Positions 1 to 9,779 of a stretch of 64,000 bases of DNA are shown here, piece by piece. Each line of letters starts with the position of its first letter. Within the stretch, counting starts at the first letter, position 1. The DNA lies in NCBI GenBank assembly GCA_947396885.1, contig OX377203.1, forward strand, positions 1,984,001 through 2,048,000, written 5' to 3'. A program made the position numbers and the translations under genes. This stretch comes from Heligmosomoides polygyrus polygyrus (lineage: Eukaryota > Nematoda > Chromadorea > Rhabditida > Heligmosomidae). Under the pieces are notes generated by a model, which saw nothing but the letters and a program-made list of their open reading frames with translations, did no database searches and was not told the origin of the DNA.

Positions 1-440
1 CCACGCATCGAAACCTGAAGCTTTAGCTTACACTACCTGACCCATTCGCCTCGGGGTTCAAAAAAATGATACAAAACGTTTGGAGGCCTGGGTGGGTACA
101 AGTTGCGGTATAGGAGAGGAGCCAGCCAATCACAGGACTGGAGCCTCTGCAATACTCGTGCACTGCGTAACGTAAGGCGTAACCTACATCAGGTGTCCGC
201 TTTTACTTACCTTTGTAATTAGGTAAGTAGCAGTTTGGTGACCTGGGAGGGGAACAGAAGAAGAGTGCGCCAATGGCAGGGCCGGCGCCTCCGCAACACA
301 TCGTGTAATTTAAAGCTGTAGTTTACATCAGTATTGCGCCTTTACGTCTCAAAACATTTAGGTACATAACGGACTGATGGCCTGGGTGTGTTATAGGATA
401 GGAGTCAGCTAATCATAGGGCTGGATCATAGGGTCTACGA
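1..440. repeat. Degenerate tandem repeat, ~150-bp period
   Basis: Three to four diverged units follow each other. Each has a 'GGCCTGGG' start, then 'AGTCAGCTAATCA' or 'AGCCAGCCAATCA', then a stretch ending in 'TTTACATCA' or 'CCTACATCA' and 'GCCTTTACGTC'-like sequence. Clear unit starts lie near 82, 240 and 378, and the first unit is cut by the window edge. No coding potential is evident. The repeat is seen directly but its family is unknown. Confidence 0.6.
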
Positions 441-1223
441 CATTTTTCGTCTATCCTTCCGTTATGTGCAGAAGAAATTTCGCGGTTCTAGATATTAATA
501 TAGAGAGTGGATCTAAGAATAAACAATAACAAAAATAAAAATAAATAAACGAAAAACGATGTAAAATACAATAAAAACACGTACATAATAGGCCTTGCCG
601 GGTCGTTGATGATATGTCGTCCGGCCCTGAATGTAAGATAACCAGCGGCGGCTCCGAATACAGTCGCCCGAAACAGCGACGTCCGCTCGATGGATCCAAT
701 TTTGGCGAATCTGGAGAAGAGCATCCAGAGGCGGCGGCCTCAAGAAGTTCTCCTACTGAAGGGCAAGTGACCTACTTCCGTGTGAATCGAGGCGTTGCGG
801 CTGATCGGGCGCGGGAGACTCCTCGCCCGCCGTGGGAACCGCCACCGCCGCCTCGCCTGGCTATCGTCACCGAGAGCAGCAACGAGAAGAGGCATATTCG
901 GTAGAGCACCATCTGGAAGCGGAAGGATTCCGATGCGGCGCACGAGCACAACAACCGAGGGCAACAGGAAATCCAACAAAGGTCCGAGAAGGGCAGACTT
1001 CGTCAGGGCGGAAATTCGATACGGATGTAGTAGTAGACGGCGCGACCTTTTGGATAGCGATGCTTAGTATCAGAAGGTTGTCTTGAAGCTTGGGGTAGAA
1101 GAAGAGATGTCGAAGAAATGCTCAAACATAGCGTCTGCTCCTTAGATTGCGCCACGCATTCGACTTTCTGCATGCGTTCCATGAAAATGCGCGAGAGTAT
1201 AAGACTTCTACCCATTCCACTTA
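441..1223. other. Unassigned sequence with a GC-rich core (590-1100)
   Basis: The stretch 441-600 is AT-rich. From about 600 to 1100 base composition becomes GC-rich and several overlapping ORFs appear on both strands, for example 614-904 (+, 96 codons, proline-rich near its end) and 740-979 (-). None resembles a family I know and no splice signals stand out, so an exon is possible but not supported. Near 1145-1190 is a short piece of the 'GATTGCGCCACGCATTC' motif shared with SINE tails and foldback elements elsewhere in the window. Confidence 0.35.
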
Positions 1224-1490
1224 CAGTGGCGGCATATTTACGCACACCTACTTCTGTGGGGTTTTACACCGTAACTTTGGAACCAAGTAGTCAAGAGAGA
1301 TAGTGTGTAGGTTTTTAGGATCCTCCGAAGATTCTCTACAACAAGCAAATAAATGTTGCCTTGATGACGCTAAATTTACAGAGAATTCGAATAAAAGGTA
1401 AATGGTCACGAGGGTAGGTAGGAAACACCTCCTCAAAATCATATAGTATTACAATAGATCAACAGAACACATTTATTATCGAAGATGTGG

Positions 1491-2190
1491 TCAGTACTTG
1501 GTTGGATAGCGCTTCTTGATCACAGCCAGACATCGATTCCGCTTTGAGTCGACCAGCTTCATGCACCGCTCCACTGGGATAGCATTCCACGCTTCCTTGA
1601 TGACTGTTTCCAGTTCATCCAGATTCTTCGGTCTCAAGCGCTTGTCCACCTTGTCCACGTCGCTCCAAAGGTGTTCTATAGGGCTTAAATCGAGAGATTG
1701 CGCAGGCCACTTCAAAACGTTGATCCTTTTCGCCTCAAACCACTGCTTGACCTTTCGGCTGGTATGCTTTGTTTGAATCGTTGTCGTGCTGGAAAATAAA
1801 GCCTCTTGCCATTCCCTTGCGAGCGTACGGATTCACCACATTTTCTAGAATGTCCGTATACAGATGCTGGTCTATAGTTGCGAGGATTCGATGTATTGGC
1901 CCTGGCCCGCGTCTGCTCATTGCCACCCAAACCATGACCGAACCTTCTCCTTCTTTGACAGTGCGTTGCGAGCAGCTGAGTTTGAATTCCTCATCGACAC
2001 GTCGACGAACATAGTAGCACCTCCCGTCAGATCCGAGCCTACTGAACTTCGATTCGTTTGAAAACAGCACTTTTCCCAATCTTCGGCCTCCCAGTCCAGA
2101 TGTTCTCTTGCGAATCTGACGCGTGCTATTCGATTCCACGACCAGGCCAAGGGCTTCCGTCGAGCCACGCGTCCTCTCAATCCAAACTCA
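1491..2190 (-). pseudogene. Tc1-like transposase, DDE catalytic half (dead)
   Basis: Minus-strand frames 2190-1735 and 1715-1491 carry the DD34E catalytic domain of Tc1-like transposases. Visible landmarks in order are the GLRGRVARRKP linker, REHLDWEAEDWEKVLFSNESKF, GSVMVWVA, FIFQHDND and LSPIEHLW, followed by a usual C-terminal tail. The first catalytic aspartate (normally S-D-E-S) is asparagine here (codon at 2056-2058, AAC on the minus strand). The second Asp (HDND) and the Glu (PIEHLW) remain. A frameshift lies near 1740-1760 between HDND and the PIEHLW block. With a missing catalytic residue and frameshifts it must be inactive. Confidence 0.9.
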
Positions 2191-3143
2191 CAAGGAGAGC
2201 CTCCAGAGTGGCCGTGAGCTTTTGCGATGCAATTTCTACAAGATGTAGAGTCCCGTGTAGGGAGTCTAAAACCGTACTTTTTTCGGCATGCTCTTCTGTG
2301 TCGAAAAAAACCGTGTGGACGCGTGAGCGCGCAGCTCATAACGCCCTGCTGCCACCCAGCCAGGAGTGCTCGATTGGGGCAGTGGTAACAGAGTCACCTC
2401 CCGGGTGCACCGGGCGGGTTTGATGGTTCGGTCCCCAGTGTGGTCAACGTTTTTGCACACATCAGATCGTTATTATTCCGCTCCGCTCCTCCACTCACAA
2501 TCCTTCTTGTCGATAGCTGGGCTGGATTTAAGGACGACGCCAATGTGCTGTCAGAGGTGCCCAATGGAAAAAAGTTTGCCTGATGACTATTCCAGCTGGT
2601 GCAACCTACCTCTGTCAGCCGTTGGATGTCTACTTCTTTCGTTCGTTCAAGCGGTACATCCTTCGGGTGCATGATTATGTGATACAGCATCACCCGGAAT
2701 TTGCTACACACAGTGATTCAATAGAATGATACAGTATAATACGATACGATCCATTGAGAGGTAATTCAAATGAAAGCCCAAAAAGGCTAGGGTTAAATAC
2801 TAAAGGCATTAATTATGTACAAATCGACTCCTGTGATCACAGAGGCCCACAATAATAACGATCTGATGTGTGCAAAAACAATGACCACACCGGGAACCGA
2901 GCCATCAAACCCGCTCGGTGCACCCGAGCGACCCTGTTACCACTGCGCCAACCGACCACATCTGGCTGGATCGCAGCAGGGCGCTATTAGCTGCGCCCTC
3001 ACGCGTCCACACGGTTTTTTTTTTCGACCACAGAAGAGCATTCCGGAAAAAACTGACTATGGTTTTGGACTCCCCACACGGGACCCTACATCCAGTAAAA
3101 ATTGCATCGCAAAAGCTCACGGCCACTCTGAAGGCTGCCCTTG
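2191..3143 (+). mobile_element. Nested pogo/DDE_1-type element with ~270-bp inverted repeats
   Basis: Positions 2191-2478 and the reverse complement of about 2851-3143 are clearly similar. Both start CAAGG and share the block GTGGCCGTGAGCTTTTGCGA near their outer ends. Between them is a fragment of a different transposase on the plus strand. The unit interrupts the Tc1-like transposase exactly between two parts of its protein, so it inserted later. I could not fix a clean target duplication (TCA occurs next to both ends). Its internal part is far shorter than an autonomous element, so it is a deletion derivative. Confidence 0.75.
2496..2722 (+). pseudogene. Fragment of a pogo/CENP-B-like DDE transposase
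   Basis: One frame reads ILLVDSWAGFKDD and continues for about 30 residues. After a one-base frameshift near 2580 the next frame reads MTIPAGATYLCQPLDVYFF and then RSFKRYILRVHDYVIQHHPEF. The D-x-W-x-G-x plus IPxGxTxxCQPLDVxxxxxFK pattern is the signature of the second catalytic Asp and following region of DDE_1 (pogo/Tigger-like) transposases. Only about 75 residues of a several-hundred-residue protein remain, between the long inverted repeats of the nested element. It is non-functional. Confidence 0.7.
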
Positions 3144-3530
3144 TCAGCTAAACGATTCCGAATGCTTGAACCAAGAGTCTTATGACTCCGCTTGCTATTA
3201 TTTCTCTGTGGACGTCAACAGCCGTTTTGAAACGATCTTTTAATGAAAGGCGATGAATATCACGATCCTGCCTGGGTGCCGTCTTACGCGTTCGCTGCTT
3301 TCTCTTCCTCCCATGTTCTCCTCCATTCGCGCGCACATCCTTGTGCGCCTAAAAACGGTGGACCTCGGCAAATTGAGCTTTCTTCCGATGTCGACGTAGG
3401 ACCATTTTAAGTCTCTAAGAAGCACAACTTGAGCCCGCTGGGGTGCGGCTAGCAACTCTCCTTTCGCCGTTTTCAGGAGGGCTGCTTGGAGAGAATAATG
3501 ACAACAATCGATAAACACTACGAAAAGCTG
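3144..3530 (-). pseudogene. Tc1-like transposase, N-terminal half (broken)
   Basis: On the minus strand, frames at 3518-3240 and 3336-3148 together read as the paired DNA-binding part of a Tc1-type transposase. A first helix-turn-helix has the pattern W-x-Y-x-D-I-G-R-K-L-N-L-P-R-S-T-V. It is followed by a basic GRPR-hook-like stretch and a second helical segment ending ASGVIRLLVQAFGI. A frameshift near 3250-3330 joins the two frames. Reading stops where the nested element begins at about 3143. The C-terminal half resumes at about 2190 with sequence that continues the same protein, which shows the insertion split a once contiguous gene. It cannot give a functional product. Confidence 0.8.
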
Positions 3531-3817
3531 TTTGTCCCGCGCAAATTATCGATCTTAGCGTTGACCATTATGATCTACTGTAAAACAGCGTAATTTTGAG
3601 GTGTTTCCCATCCATTACCTCATGAGCATTTTCCTTTCATTTGAATTTCGCTGTAAATTTATCGTTGCCAAGACAACATTTAGCTGTTTGTTGTAGAGAA
3701 TTTTTTTTAGAGAAATCTAAAAACCTACTCACTTTGTCTCTTGACTCCTTGGTTCCAAAGTTACGACCGAAAAATGCCGCAGAGGTAGGTGTCCGTAAAT
3801 ATTTTGCCACCACTGTA

Positions 3818-4320
3818 AGTGTAGTACATAGAGATTCAGTGGCAGATAAGGGCTTGAGATAAGGTTCTATTCAGGAGGTAACTCTTGGTTACCCCCGCTT
3901 CTACGGTGACATGTATACCACTTTCACGACAAATTGGACACTGGGCCAGCTTTATGAGTGCAAGGGCTTGTAAGCTTCGCTTCAAGAGGTTGATGATGGA
4001 GAAACAAGCTACTGCTTCACAGAACTAGCAGCGGAAAGTCCCACCCGTTACAGTTAGTACTCGGCCGCCAGAAAATGCGGGAGCGCTGGGGAAGATGGCA
4101 GCTGAGAGCGACAATCGCCGGTGAAAAACACCCAATTGAACGCGAACATTGCGGCCGAAGGGCTCATGTTCTTGATTCGCCTGTCCACTGGAGTTTGTTG
4201 GTCTCGGACGGAAAATCTCGCGGTACGGTAGGATTACGGTAGGCAGAAAATACAAGTAATCATTGGAGAAGCTCAGTGATATAGTTCTGCAAAGGAAGAA
4301 CGAAGAGAACTAAAGAATGT
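3818..4320. other. No recognisable feature
   Basis: Apart from short chance ORFs (for example 4025-4255 on the minus strand) I see no gene, repeat family or RNA signal in this stretch. Confidence 0.4.
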
Positions 4321-4612
4321 ATTTATTTATTTAGGCCAGTTTTACAAATTGGATAGTCTTCTAAACAAAATTTATCATTCTTAGATCAAAGTGAACTTCT
4401 CTTGATCGAAACGAGCTTCTCCAAAATGGTTAGAATTATTTTCGTTGAAGAAAAATCTGGCACAACTTTTTGAAATTTTCAGTTCAGTTGCCGAATGAGT
4501 GTAATAATTTCGTAAAAATTTAATTTTTCAAGGAAAAATAATAAGTTAAATTCCATTTAAAGCGCAAGAGACCAGAAATAATGTGGTGCATGAAAAGTCG
4601 AAATCGCTCCAT

Positions 4613-4668
4613 CGGATGGGTATAGCGCAGTCGGAGGAGGTGGCGGCTGTCGCCTGCACCAGATACCA
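4613..4668 (+). mobile_element. SINE head (box A part), split copy
   Basis: The text TATAGCGCAGTCGGAGGAGG is the box-A-containing start of the common SINE. The match continues to AGATACCA at 4668 and then breaks off. The missing continuation (GGTTCC onward) is found at 5455, so one SINE was split by an insertion of about 786 bp. Confidence 0.7.
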
Positions 4669-5454
4669 TTCTTACAAGGGAATGCCGTCAGCTTCCCATG
4701 GAAATTCGAGTTGTGACCTATATCACGTGAAAGAGCTCGAAACGCTGATCACAGGTATATAGACCAAATTCGCTAAGTGGATCTCCTAAGCGAGTTATGG
4801 CCGGCGGAACTCGCGATACCTTCCATGTGTTAGGCGCGCTCAATCAGCGTTGGGCGGTAATCAGCGGTTCGGCTATCAGCTCCGTCAGCAGCGGCGGCGG
4901 CGCAGTGGTAGAGTGCTCGCTCCAAAGGATTGTGTTCATTGGTTCGGTTCCCGCCGCTAACGGCTTTTTTGCATTTTGTGACCTGTCTTCGACGAGGACC
5001 TATAATCTCATTTTTAGCACATTTTTGGGCGAACGGCTAATGGCGACTTGCATTTACGTCTATTTAAAGACTGAAACGTGTTTCAGGTAAAAGGTTTTAT
5101 TCATGACGTGAAGCAAGTCAGAAATTCAAATCACAATAAAATAGAAAGCAAAAATAAAATCAAAAATCAACAAAACTTAATAAGCATAATGAATAAAAAG
5201 TAAAGGCACTAGTTAAAAGTTCCGGCTCCACCAACACGACTTCGGTCGGAAAAATGTTTCACTAAAACTTCGTCTAGGGAGGTTATTTGGGGTGCTGATC
5301 ACGAATCTGACATCCGCTTTTCACGATTCGGTCGGAGACCACCCTTAACTTTAACAAGGGTGGTCCAGGCAGAGCCACCGATTTCGCTGAGCACTAGTTA
5401 AAAGTTCCGACTCCACCGACACGACTTCGGTCGAACGGTTGTAACAACGTTATG
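4669..5454. repeat. Insertion inside a SINE, with tRNA-like region, direct repeats and a hairpin
   Basis: The insertion interrupts SINE sequence between GATACCA and GGTTCC. It contains a tRNA-like pol III region (4891-4970) and a direct repeat of about 47 bp (5209-5255 and 5391-5440, both starting ACTAGTTAAAAGTTCC). It also has a hairpin at about 5338-5366, with GACCACCCTT pairing with AAGGGTGGTC. I did not find terminal inverted repeats at its ends, so the type of insertion is unknown. Confidence 0.5.
4891..4970 (+). ncRNA. tRNA-like pol III sequence (degenerate)
   Basis: A box-A-like GGCGCAGTGGTAGAGTGC at 4898-4915 is followed 25 bases later by a box-B-like GGTTCGGTTCC at 4941-4951. A run of T at 4965-4970 could end pol III transcription. 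The outer GCGGCGG and CCGCCGC can pair, but when the T loop is placed on TTCGGTT its stem does not pair. A true tRNA is therefore unlikely. It is more probably a tRNA-derived repeat or pseudogene. Confidence 0.4.
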
Positions 5455-5670
5455 GGTTCCCTGGTTAGTTCGAATTTTCCGCCCAGATTAAGCAAGCCTT
5501 CCATCGTTACGGGATCAGTGAATTTGTACCAGACTTGTCAAAAAGCGGTGTTCAAGGTTCATCAGCTGGCCACACAAGTCATTGTACGGCCAAATACGCA
5601 TTCAGATCCTCTCCACGACATCCAGTAGAAGTAGAATGCGTGACGCATCTCAAAAACCATTAGGTAGCGG
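5455..5670 (+). mobile_element. SINE body and tail, second part of the split copy
   Basis: The sequence runs from GGTTCCCTGGTTAGTTCGAA (box B area) through GCCTTCCATCG, CAGACTTGTC, GGCCACACAAGTCATTGTA, GGCCAAATACGCATTCA and AGAAGTAGAATGCGTGACGC. These are the landmarks of the common SINE in the right order. Together with 4613-4668 it makes one diverged copy. Confidence 0.75.
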
Positions 5671-6095
5671 TTACCTTTATCCTTATTCTTACCGCTCGAT
5701 GCGCTCAAAAAGCTCATCAGGATTTTTATTTGTTCAAACGATTAAAAATGGCGACATCCTGAGAATAGCATAGGACACTAAAAATAGCCCCTCTGCTCTT
5801 CATATCGAGCTTTAAGCAATTATTTTTGCTAAAAAATACGAACTTTATAAATTTTCGATTAATACGTTTACTTGTTGGGTGGAAAAATTATTATAAAACT
5901 CAAAAGAAAGTCATAATAAAATTTTCCCTGAACAAAAAATTATTCTAACCTTTTTGGCGGGTCTCTAGCTTAATGTAGAAGATTTAAAAGCGTTACGTTC
6001 GTTTAAAAAAAGTGTCCTATTTAACGCGAAAATGGTATATAAAAATTTAAAAAATAATGTAATAATAACTAAAAAATTAAAAAATTGTTGCTTTT

Positions 6096-7387
6096 CAATG
6101 AGGGATCGCGGTTATTCTTCCTTCGCTACGCCGCGAGCGCTCATCGCACGCACGTACCCGCCGCAATATTCTCACGCATCTTTGCGACAGAGCGCGAAAT
6201 CTTTCCTTCATAGCTGTGTGCGCTCAGGGGGAGTGCGCAGCTGGGGTTCTCGCAGCATCCAGGGTGTGTGCCATCCAAACTGCCCCTGTGGGAACTGCTT
6301 TTGTCGCTCAGGGAGAGTGCGCGGATGGATTCTGCGCTCGAAGAGCGCAGAATCAGGCTAGGGAAGGGACTCCAGGGTGTGTGCCATCCAAACTGCCCAT
6401 GTGGGAACTGCTTTCGTCGCTCAGGGAGAGTGCGCGGATGGATTCTGCGCTCAAAGAGCGCAGAATCAGGCTAGGGAAGGGACTCCAGGGTGTGTGCCAT
6501 CCAAACTACCCATGTGGGGACTGCTTTCGTCGCTCAGGGAGAGTGCGCGGATGGATTCTGCGCTCGAAGAGCGCAGAATCAGGCTAGGGAAGGGACCCCA
6601 GGGTGTGTGCCATCCAAACTACCCATGTGGGGACTGCTTTCGTCGCTCAGGGAGAGTCCGCGGATGGATTCTGCGCTCTTCGAGCGCAGAATCAGGCTAG
6701 GGAAGGGACTCCAGGGTGTGTGCCATCCAAACTGCCCATGTGGGAACTGCTTTCGTCGCTCAGGGAGAGTGCGCGGATGGATTCTGCGCTCAAAGAGCGC
6801 AGAATCAGGCTAGGGAAGGGACTCCAGGGTGTGTGCCATCCAAACTGCCCATGTGGGAACTGCTTTCGTCGCTCAGGGAGAGTGCGCGGATGGATTCTGC
6901 GCTCGAAGAGCGCAGAATCAGGCTAGGGAAGGGACCCCAGGGTGTGTGCCATCCAAACTACCCATGTGGGGACTGCTTTCGTCGCTCAGGGAGAGTCCGC
7001 GGATGGATTCTGCGCTCTTCGAGCGCAGAATCAGGCTAGGGAAGGGACTCCAGGGTGTGTGCCATCCAAACTGCCCATGTGGGAACTGCTTTCGTCGCTC
7101 AGGGAGAGTCCGCGGATGGATTCTGCGCTCTTCGAGCGCAGAATCAGGCTAGGGAAGGGACTCCAGGGTGTGTGCCATACAAACTACCCATGTTTCCACA
7201 TTTCCACTGCAGTTTCCACTGCTTTCGTCGCTCAGGGAGAGTCCACGGAGCAGTGAGCAGCCACCGACCGACCATCGGCCGCCTTCCACATCGACTGACC
7301 GCGCTGACCTCGTTTTCCACGTTTGCCACGTGTCCGCGACGCGACCGCTCGCGGCGCAGCGAAGGAAGAATAGCCGCCATCTCATTG
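6096..7387. mobile_element. Non-autonomous TIR element filled with 113-bp hairpin repeats
   Basis: The outer ends are inverted copies about 50 bp long. From the left the shared core is GGCGG or CGCGGT, then TATTCTTCCTTCGCT, then CGCCGCGAGCG. From the right (7387 backwards, on the minus strand) the same core occurs with few changes. The nine bases outside the left core (TTCAATGAG) and right core (CTCATTGAG) agree at seven positions and may be a decayed target duplication. The inside is a tandem array with no protein-coding capacity. The bounded structure is seen directly and transposition is inferred. Confidence 0.75.
6250..7190. repeat. Tandem array, eight full 113-bp units each with a perfect hairpin
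   Basis: Units start at about 6257 and repeat every 113 bp, with truncated units at both ends. Each carries a 12-bp stem (GATTCTGCGCTC paired with GAGCGCAGAATC) around a 3-base loop. The loops read, in order, GAA, AAA, GAA, TTC, AAA, GAA, TTC, TTC. Units 2-4 and 5-7 share the same loop series and other diagnostic bases, giving a 339-bp higher-order unit. Because 113 is not a multiple of three, the repeated ~107-codon reading frames are a by-product and not genes. Confidence 0.95.
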
Positions 7388-7425
7388 AGGTCGGATTGCG
7401 CCGTGTACTCTGATTTTGCAAAATA

Positions 7426-7719
7426 AAAGGATAATGATAAAGGACGGCGTTACTCAATCCCTTCTGGGATGCGCCAGCGCATTCTACTTCTACGGGATGT
7501 CGTGGAGGCGAGTTGAATGCGTACGTGGCCATACAATGACTTGCGGTGGTCAGCCGATGAACAAGTCAGCGCTCTATCCTTCCCAGACACGTCTGGTACG
7601 AATTCACCGACCCCGGAGGGATGGAAGGCTTGGTTGGCCACGGCGGGAAATCCGAACCAGAAACCTGGTATCGGGTGCACGCGACAGTCGCGCCTCCTCC
7701 GACTGCGCTACACGCGCCC
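7426..7719 (-). mobile_element. Full-length tRNA-like SINE (family A) with 13-bp target duplication
   Basis: On the minus strand it starts GGGCGCGTGTAGCGCAGTCG (box A) and passes the box-B-like GGTTTCTGGTTCGGATTTCC. It ends in a TTTATCATTATCC-type tail. ATTTTGCAAAATA occurs exactly at both sides (7413-7425 and 7720-7732). Such duplications are made by LINE-driven insertion. It is about 294 bp long. Confidence 0.9.
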
Positions 7720-7732
7720 AATTTTGCAAAAT

Positions 7733-8340
7733 ATCACAGAGAAATTCTAGGTCAGACTGGGTTTTCATACAAAAATAGGCTTACAAGAAAAGAAGCAAAG
7801 TTTGTTTTGGAAATAAGAGCAGAAGACCTGTTCACAGCCGGCCCTTCCCTTAGAATACACATGATACTCGAAGGGCTTCGGATTCGCCGGCTTCAAGGAA
7901 GTTCGAGAATCAAAGATGTTGCTATTAGTCCCAGTCGGCGAAAATCAGGTGGGCCGTTCTGATCTCACTGAGATTTGCTGGACAAAAGCCGTAACCGTTG
8001 GATTCCGTGGAATTTCGAACTCTAGAAGACACTGAAGAAACGGCATAACGCTCTACGCGTTTTTCGAGCGAGCTAGGTACCAGTGGGCTATTATGGCACG
8101 CGACAAGATCGTATGTAGACCTTTGTAGAGCATTCTGACGATCAACAGCGCGACAACTTGTACAGCTGGTAGTTAGAAAATTTATTCGAGTAGCATTCGC
8201 TAAAGGTAAAATATACATATATATGCAGCTTGTTGACGCAAAAGTAATGACCGTTTTCTGGGGTTCAGTCTCTCACGCGATCATGTGGTGGAGTGGTGGA
8301 ATTATATATCATTTCCAAGTTCTTTCAAGGTTTGAATTCA
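7733..8340. other. No recognisable feature
   Basis: This is unique-looking sequence between two SINEs. Short ORFs on both strands (for example 7925-8218 minus) show no familiar motifs. Confidence 0.4.
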
Positions 8341-8354
8341 TATTTCTAACTTCT

Positions 8355-8648
8355 GAGCGCGTGGAGCGCAGTCGGAGGAGGCGCCGGCTGTCGCCTGCAC
8401 TCGATGCCAGGTTCCTGGTTCGGATTTCCCGCCCAGGCCATCCAAGCCTTCCATCCCTCCGGGGTCGGCGAATTGGTACCAGACTTGTCTGGGAAAGATA
8501 AAGCGCTGACTTGTTCAACGGCTGGCCACCGCAAGTCATTGTAAGGCCAAATACGCATTCAACACGCCTACACGACATCCCGTAGAAGTAGAATGCGTGG
8601 CGCATCCCAAAGAGGATTGAATAACGCCGTTCTTTATCCATTATTCTT
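8355..8648 (+). mobile_element. Full-length SINE (family A) with 14-bp target duplication
   Basis: The head GAGCGCGTGGAGCGCAGTCG at the left leads through box B (GGTTCCTGGTTCGGATTTCC) to the tail GGATTGAATAACGCCGTTCT plus TTATCC. TATTTCTAACTTCT is repeated exactly at 8341-8354 and 8649-8662. Confidence 0.9.
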
Positions 8649-8662
8649 TATTTCTAACTTCT

Positions 8663-8985
8663 ACAGGAGGCAGTCAAGAAGAGATTAGTATGACATGCAT
8701 AGATTGGGTACATCCATTCTCTGCGATTGCGCCATGCATTCTACTTTCGCGCTCTGAATGCGTACATAATCTCTACAATCACTGTCGAAGAGCTATTTTT
8801 AAAGCATAAAAGCAAGTATAAAAAATAAAAAGTGAAAGGAAACTGAAAAACGAGGGAAGCGCAAAGGGAAAAACAATGGATAAGTATATAGATCGGCGTT
8901 AGCCACCTCCTTTAGGGGATGCGCCATGACTTCTACTTCTAGGGATGTCGTAGAGGCAAATCAACCATGTGTGGGGGCCGTATAG
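8663..8985 (-). repeat. SINE-tail fragments
   Basis: A short block at about 8728-8775 (GATTGCGCCATGCATTCTAC) and a longer one at about 8890-8962 (GGGGATGCGCCATGACTTC, then TCTAGGGATGTCGTAGAGGC) are reverse-orientation pieces of the SINE tail. The rest of this stretch is A-rich and unassigned. Confidence 0.6.
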
Positions 8986-8989
8986 TGTT

Positions 8990-9290
8990 GTGGAAAGGAC
9001 GCGCAACGTGGTCCGAGACATCTTCTTCTGGAGATCTCAAGATGCACCCTGAACCGGCGGACCTACAGCAATCCAGCGAGACACTTGAAGCCCTCCGTGG
9101 GAGCGAATCCGTCGCAAACGGTTCGTGAGGCTGCAGAAAGTCTAGGAGTCAGTAAAACTGCTGCCGCAAATGATTTGAAACGCCTCGAAAAGCTGATGAA
9201 GTTCGAAAAGCGGGTGCCCCAGGATTTGGATTCGATGGAGCCTGAGCAAGTGGGTGCGACTTGCAACATCAGCGGCGCATTCGACTAGAA
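8990..9290 (+). pseudogene. Mariner-type transposase fragment, second helix-turn-helix
   Basis: One frame at 9085-9288 reads GANPSQTVREAAESLGVSKT and goes on AAANDLKRLEKLMKFEKRVPQDL. This matches the pattern of the second helix-turn-helix and linker of mariner transposases (ANPxQTxRELAxxLxVSxxTVxxxLKxxGKxxKxxKWVPHxL). The upstream part from about 8990 is in another frame. Nothing of the catalytic domain follows, so it is a small truncated relic. Confidence 0.7.
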
Positions 9291-9779
9291 AACCGCTCCA
9301 ACAACCATAAAGAAGGTGACGTCAGCTTGGAAAGAGGTCGATTGAAAAAGGCATAAAAGCTGGGAAGACGAAAAGGTGGCAGTCGGCCCTCTTCGCCGGT
9401 AGATGTAGACGAAATGAAGCGAATATCGGGAAAAACCGATCGGAGGACGTATACGGTATTCTGGTAATACAGTATCGTGAGGGAAGACCGACCCATTGGG
9501 AGGTATATTTACACATCATCGAGAGATACTGTTAGCTGCTCCATGTTGAAAGGACGAGGTACCAATGAGTCCGACTTCTAAGGCAGGAAGTAAGTGGAGC
9601 TCCATGGTTACTTACAATGGAACGACATAAATAGACCAGGCACCCATTTGCCCACAGGAAAACCTGGCGTAACGCGAAAGGAATAGAAAAAGGGCACATA
9701 TCGGGCGTTTGCCCAACCGGGTTCAAGGCGGGGCAGAGGAGGCGACAGCCAGTCATAGCACCGAACACAGCTTCCGCAA
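9291..9779. other. No recognisable gene
   Basis: There are only chance ORFs. From about 9660 the sequence starts to resemble the repeat unit found at 9780-10225. Confidence 0.35.

Larger units (their letters stand above)
1224..3815 (-). mobile_element. Complete but dead Tc1-like DNA transposon, carrying a nested element
   Basis: The ends are inverted repeats beginning CAGTGGCGGC at the left and CAGTGGTGGC at the right (read inward), directly flanked by TA (1222-1223 and 3816-3817), the target of Tc1/mariner elements. Similarity between the two ends continues for about 220 bp (1224-1440 and 3590-3815), so this is a long-TIR type. The transposase is read on the minus strand from about 3530 to 1491. 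It is broken by a 0.95-kb insertion and by frameshifts, and one catalytic residue is changed. The boundaries are secure and the subfamily is inferred. Confidence 0.9.
4330..6062. mobile_element. Foldback element, arms separated by later insertions
   Basis: The left arm (about 4330-4600) contains CTTCTAAACAAA, then ACGAGCTTCTCCAAAATGG, then AGAATTATTTTCGTTGAAG. The right arm (about 5800-6062) has the same order on the opposite strand (TTCAGGGAAAATTTT, AAATTATTCTAACC, GGCGGGTCTCTAG, GTGTCCTATTTAACG). The same arm pair bounds the elements at 16.06-16.89 and 19.87-20.69 kb. The central part here is occupied by a SINE that is itself split. Family membership is inferred from shared arm sequence and the ends are approximate. 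Confidence 0.55.

Noticed and set aside
4891..4970. Functional tRNA gene
   Set aside because: Box A and B and a T run are present and outer stems can pair, but the T-arm stem does not pair when its loop is placed correctly.
6250..7190. CRISPR array
   Set aside because: Units are contiguous 113-bp copies without unique spacers, and the genome is eukaryotic.
6216..7256. Series of overlapping ~107-codon ORFs at 113-bp spacing as a repeat-protein gene family
   Set aside because: They arise from one 113-bp non-coding unit read in shifting frames. The unit length is not a multiple of three, and the ORFs stop after three units each.
7450..7778. Repeated ORFs with SALSFPDxSGTNSPTPEGWKAWL across the window
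   Set aside because: The same reading frames recur wherever the SINE occurs, in either orientation, with stops at different points. They are SINE translations and not genes.
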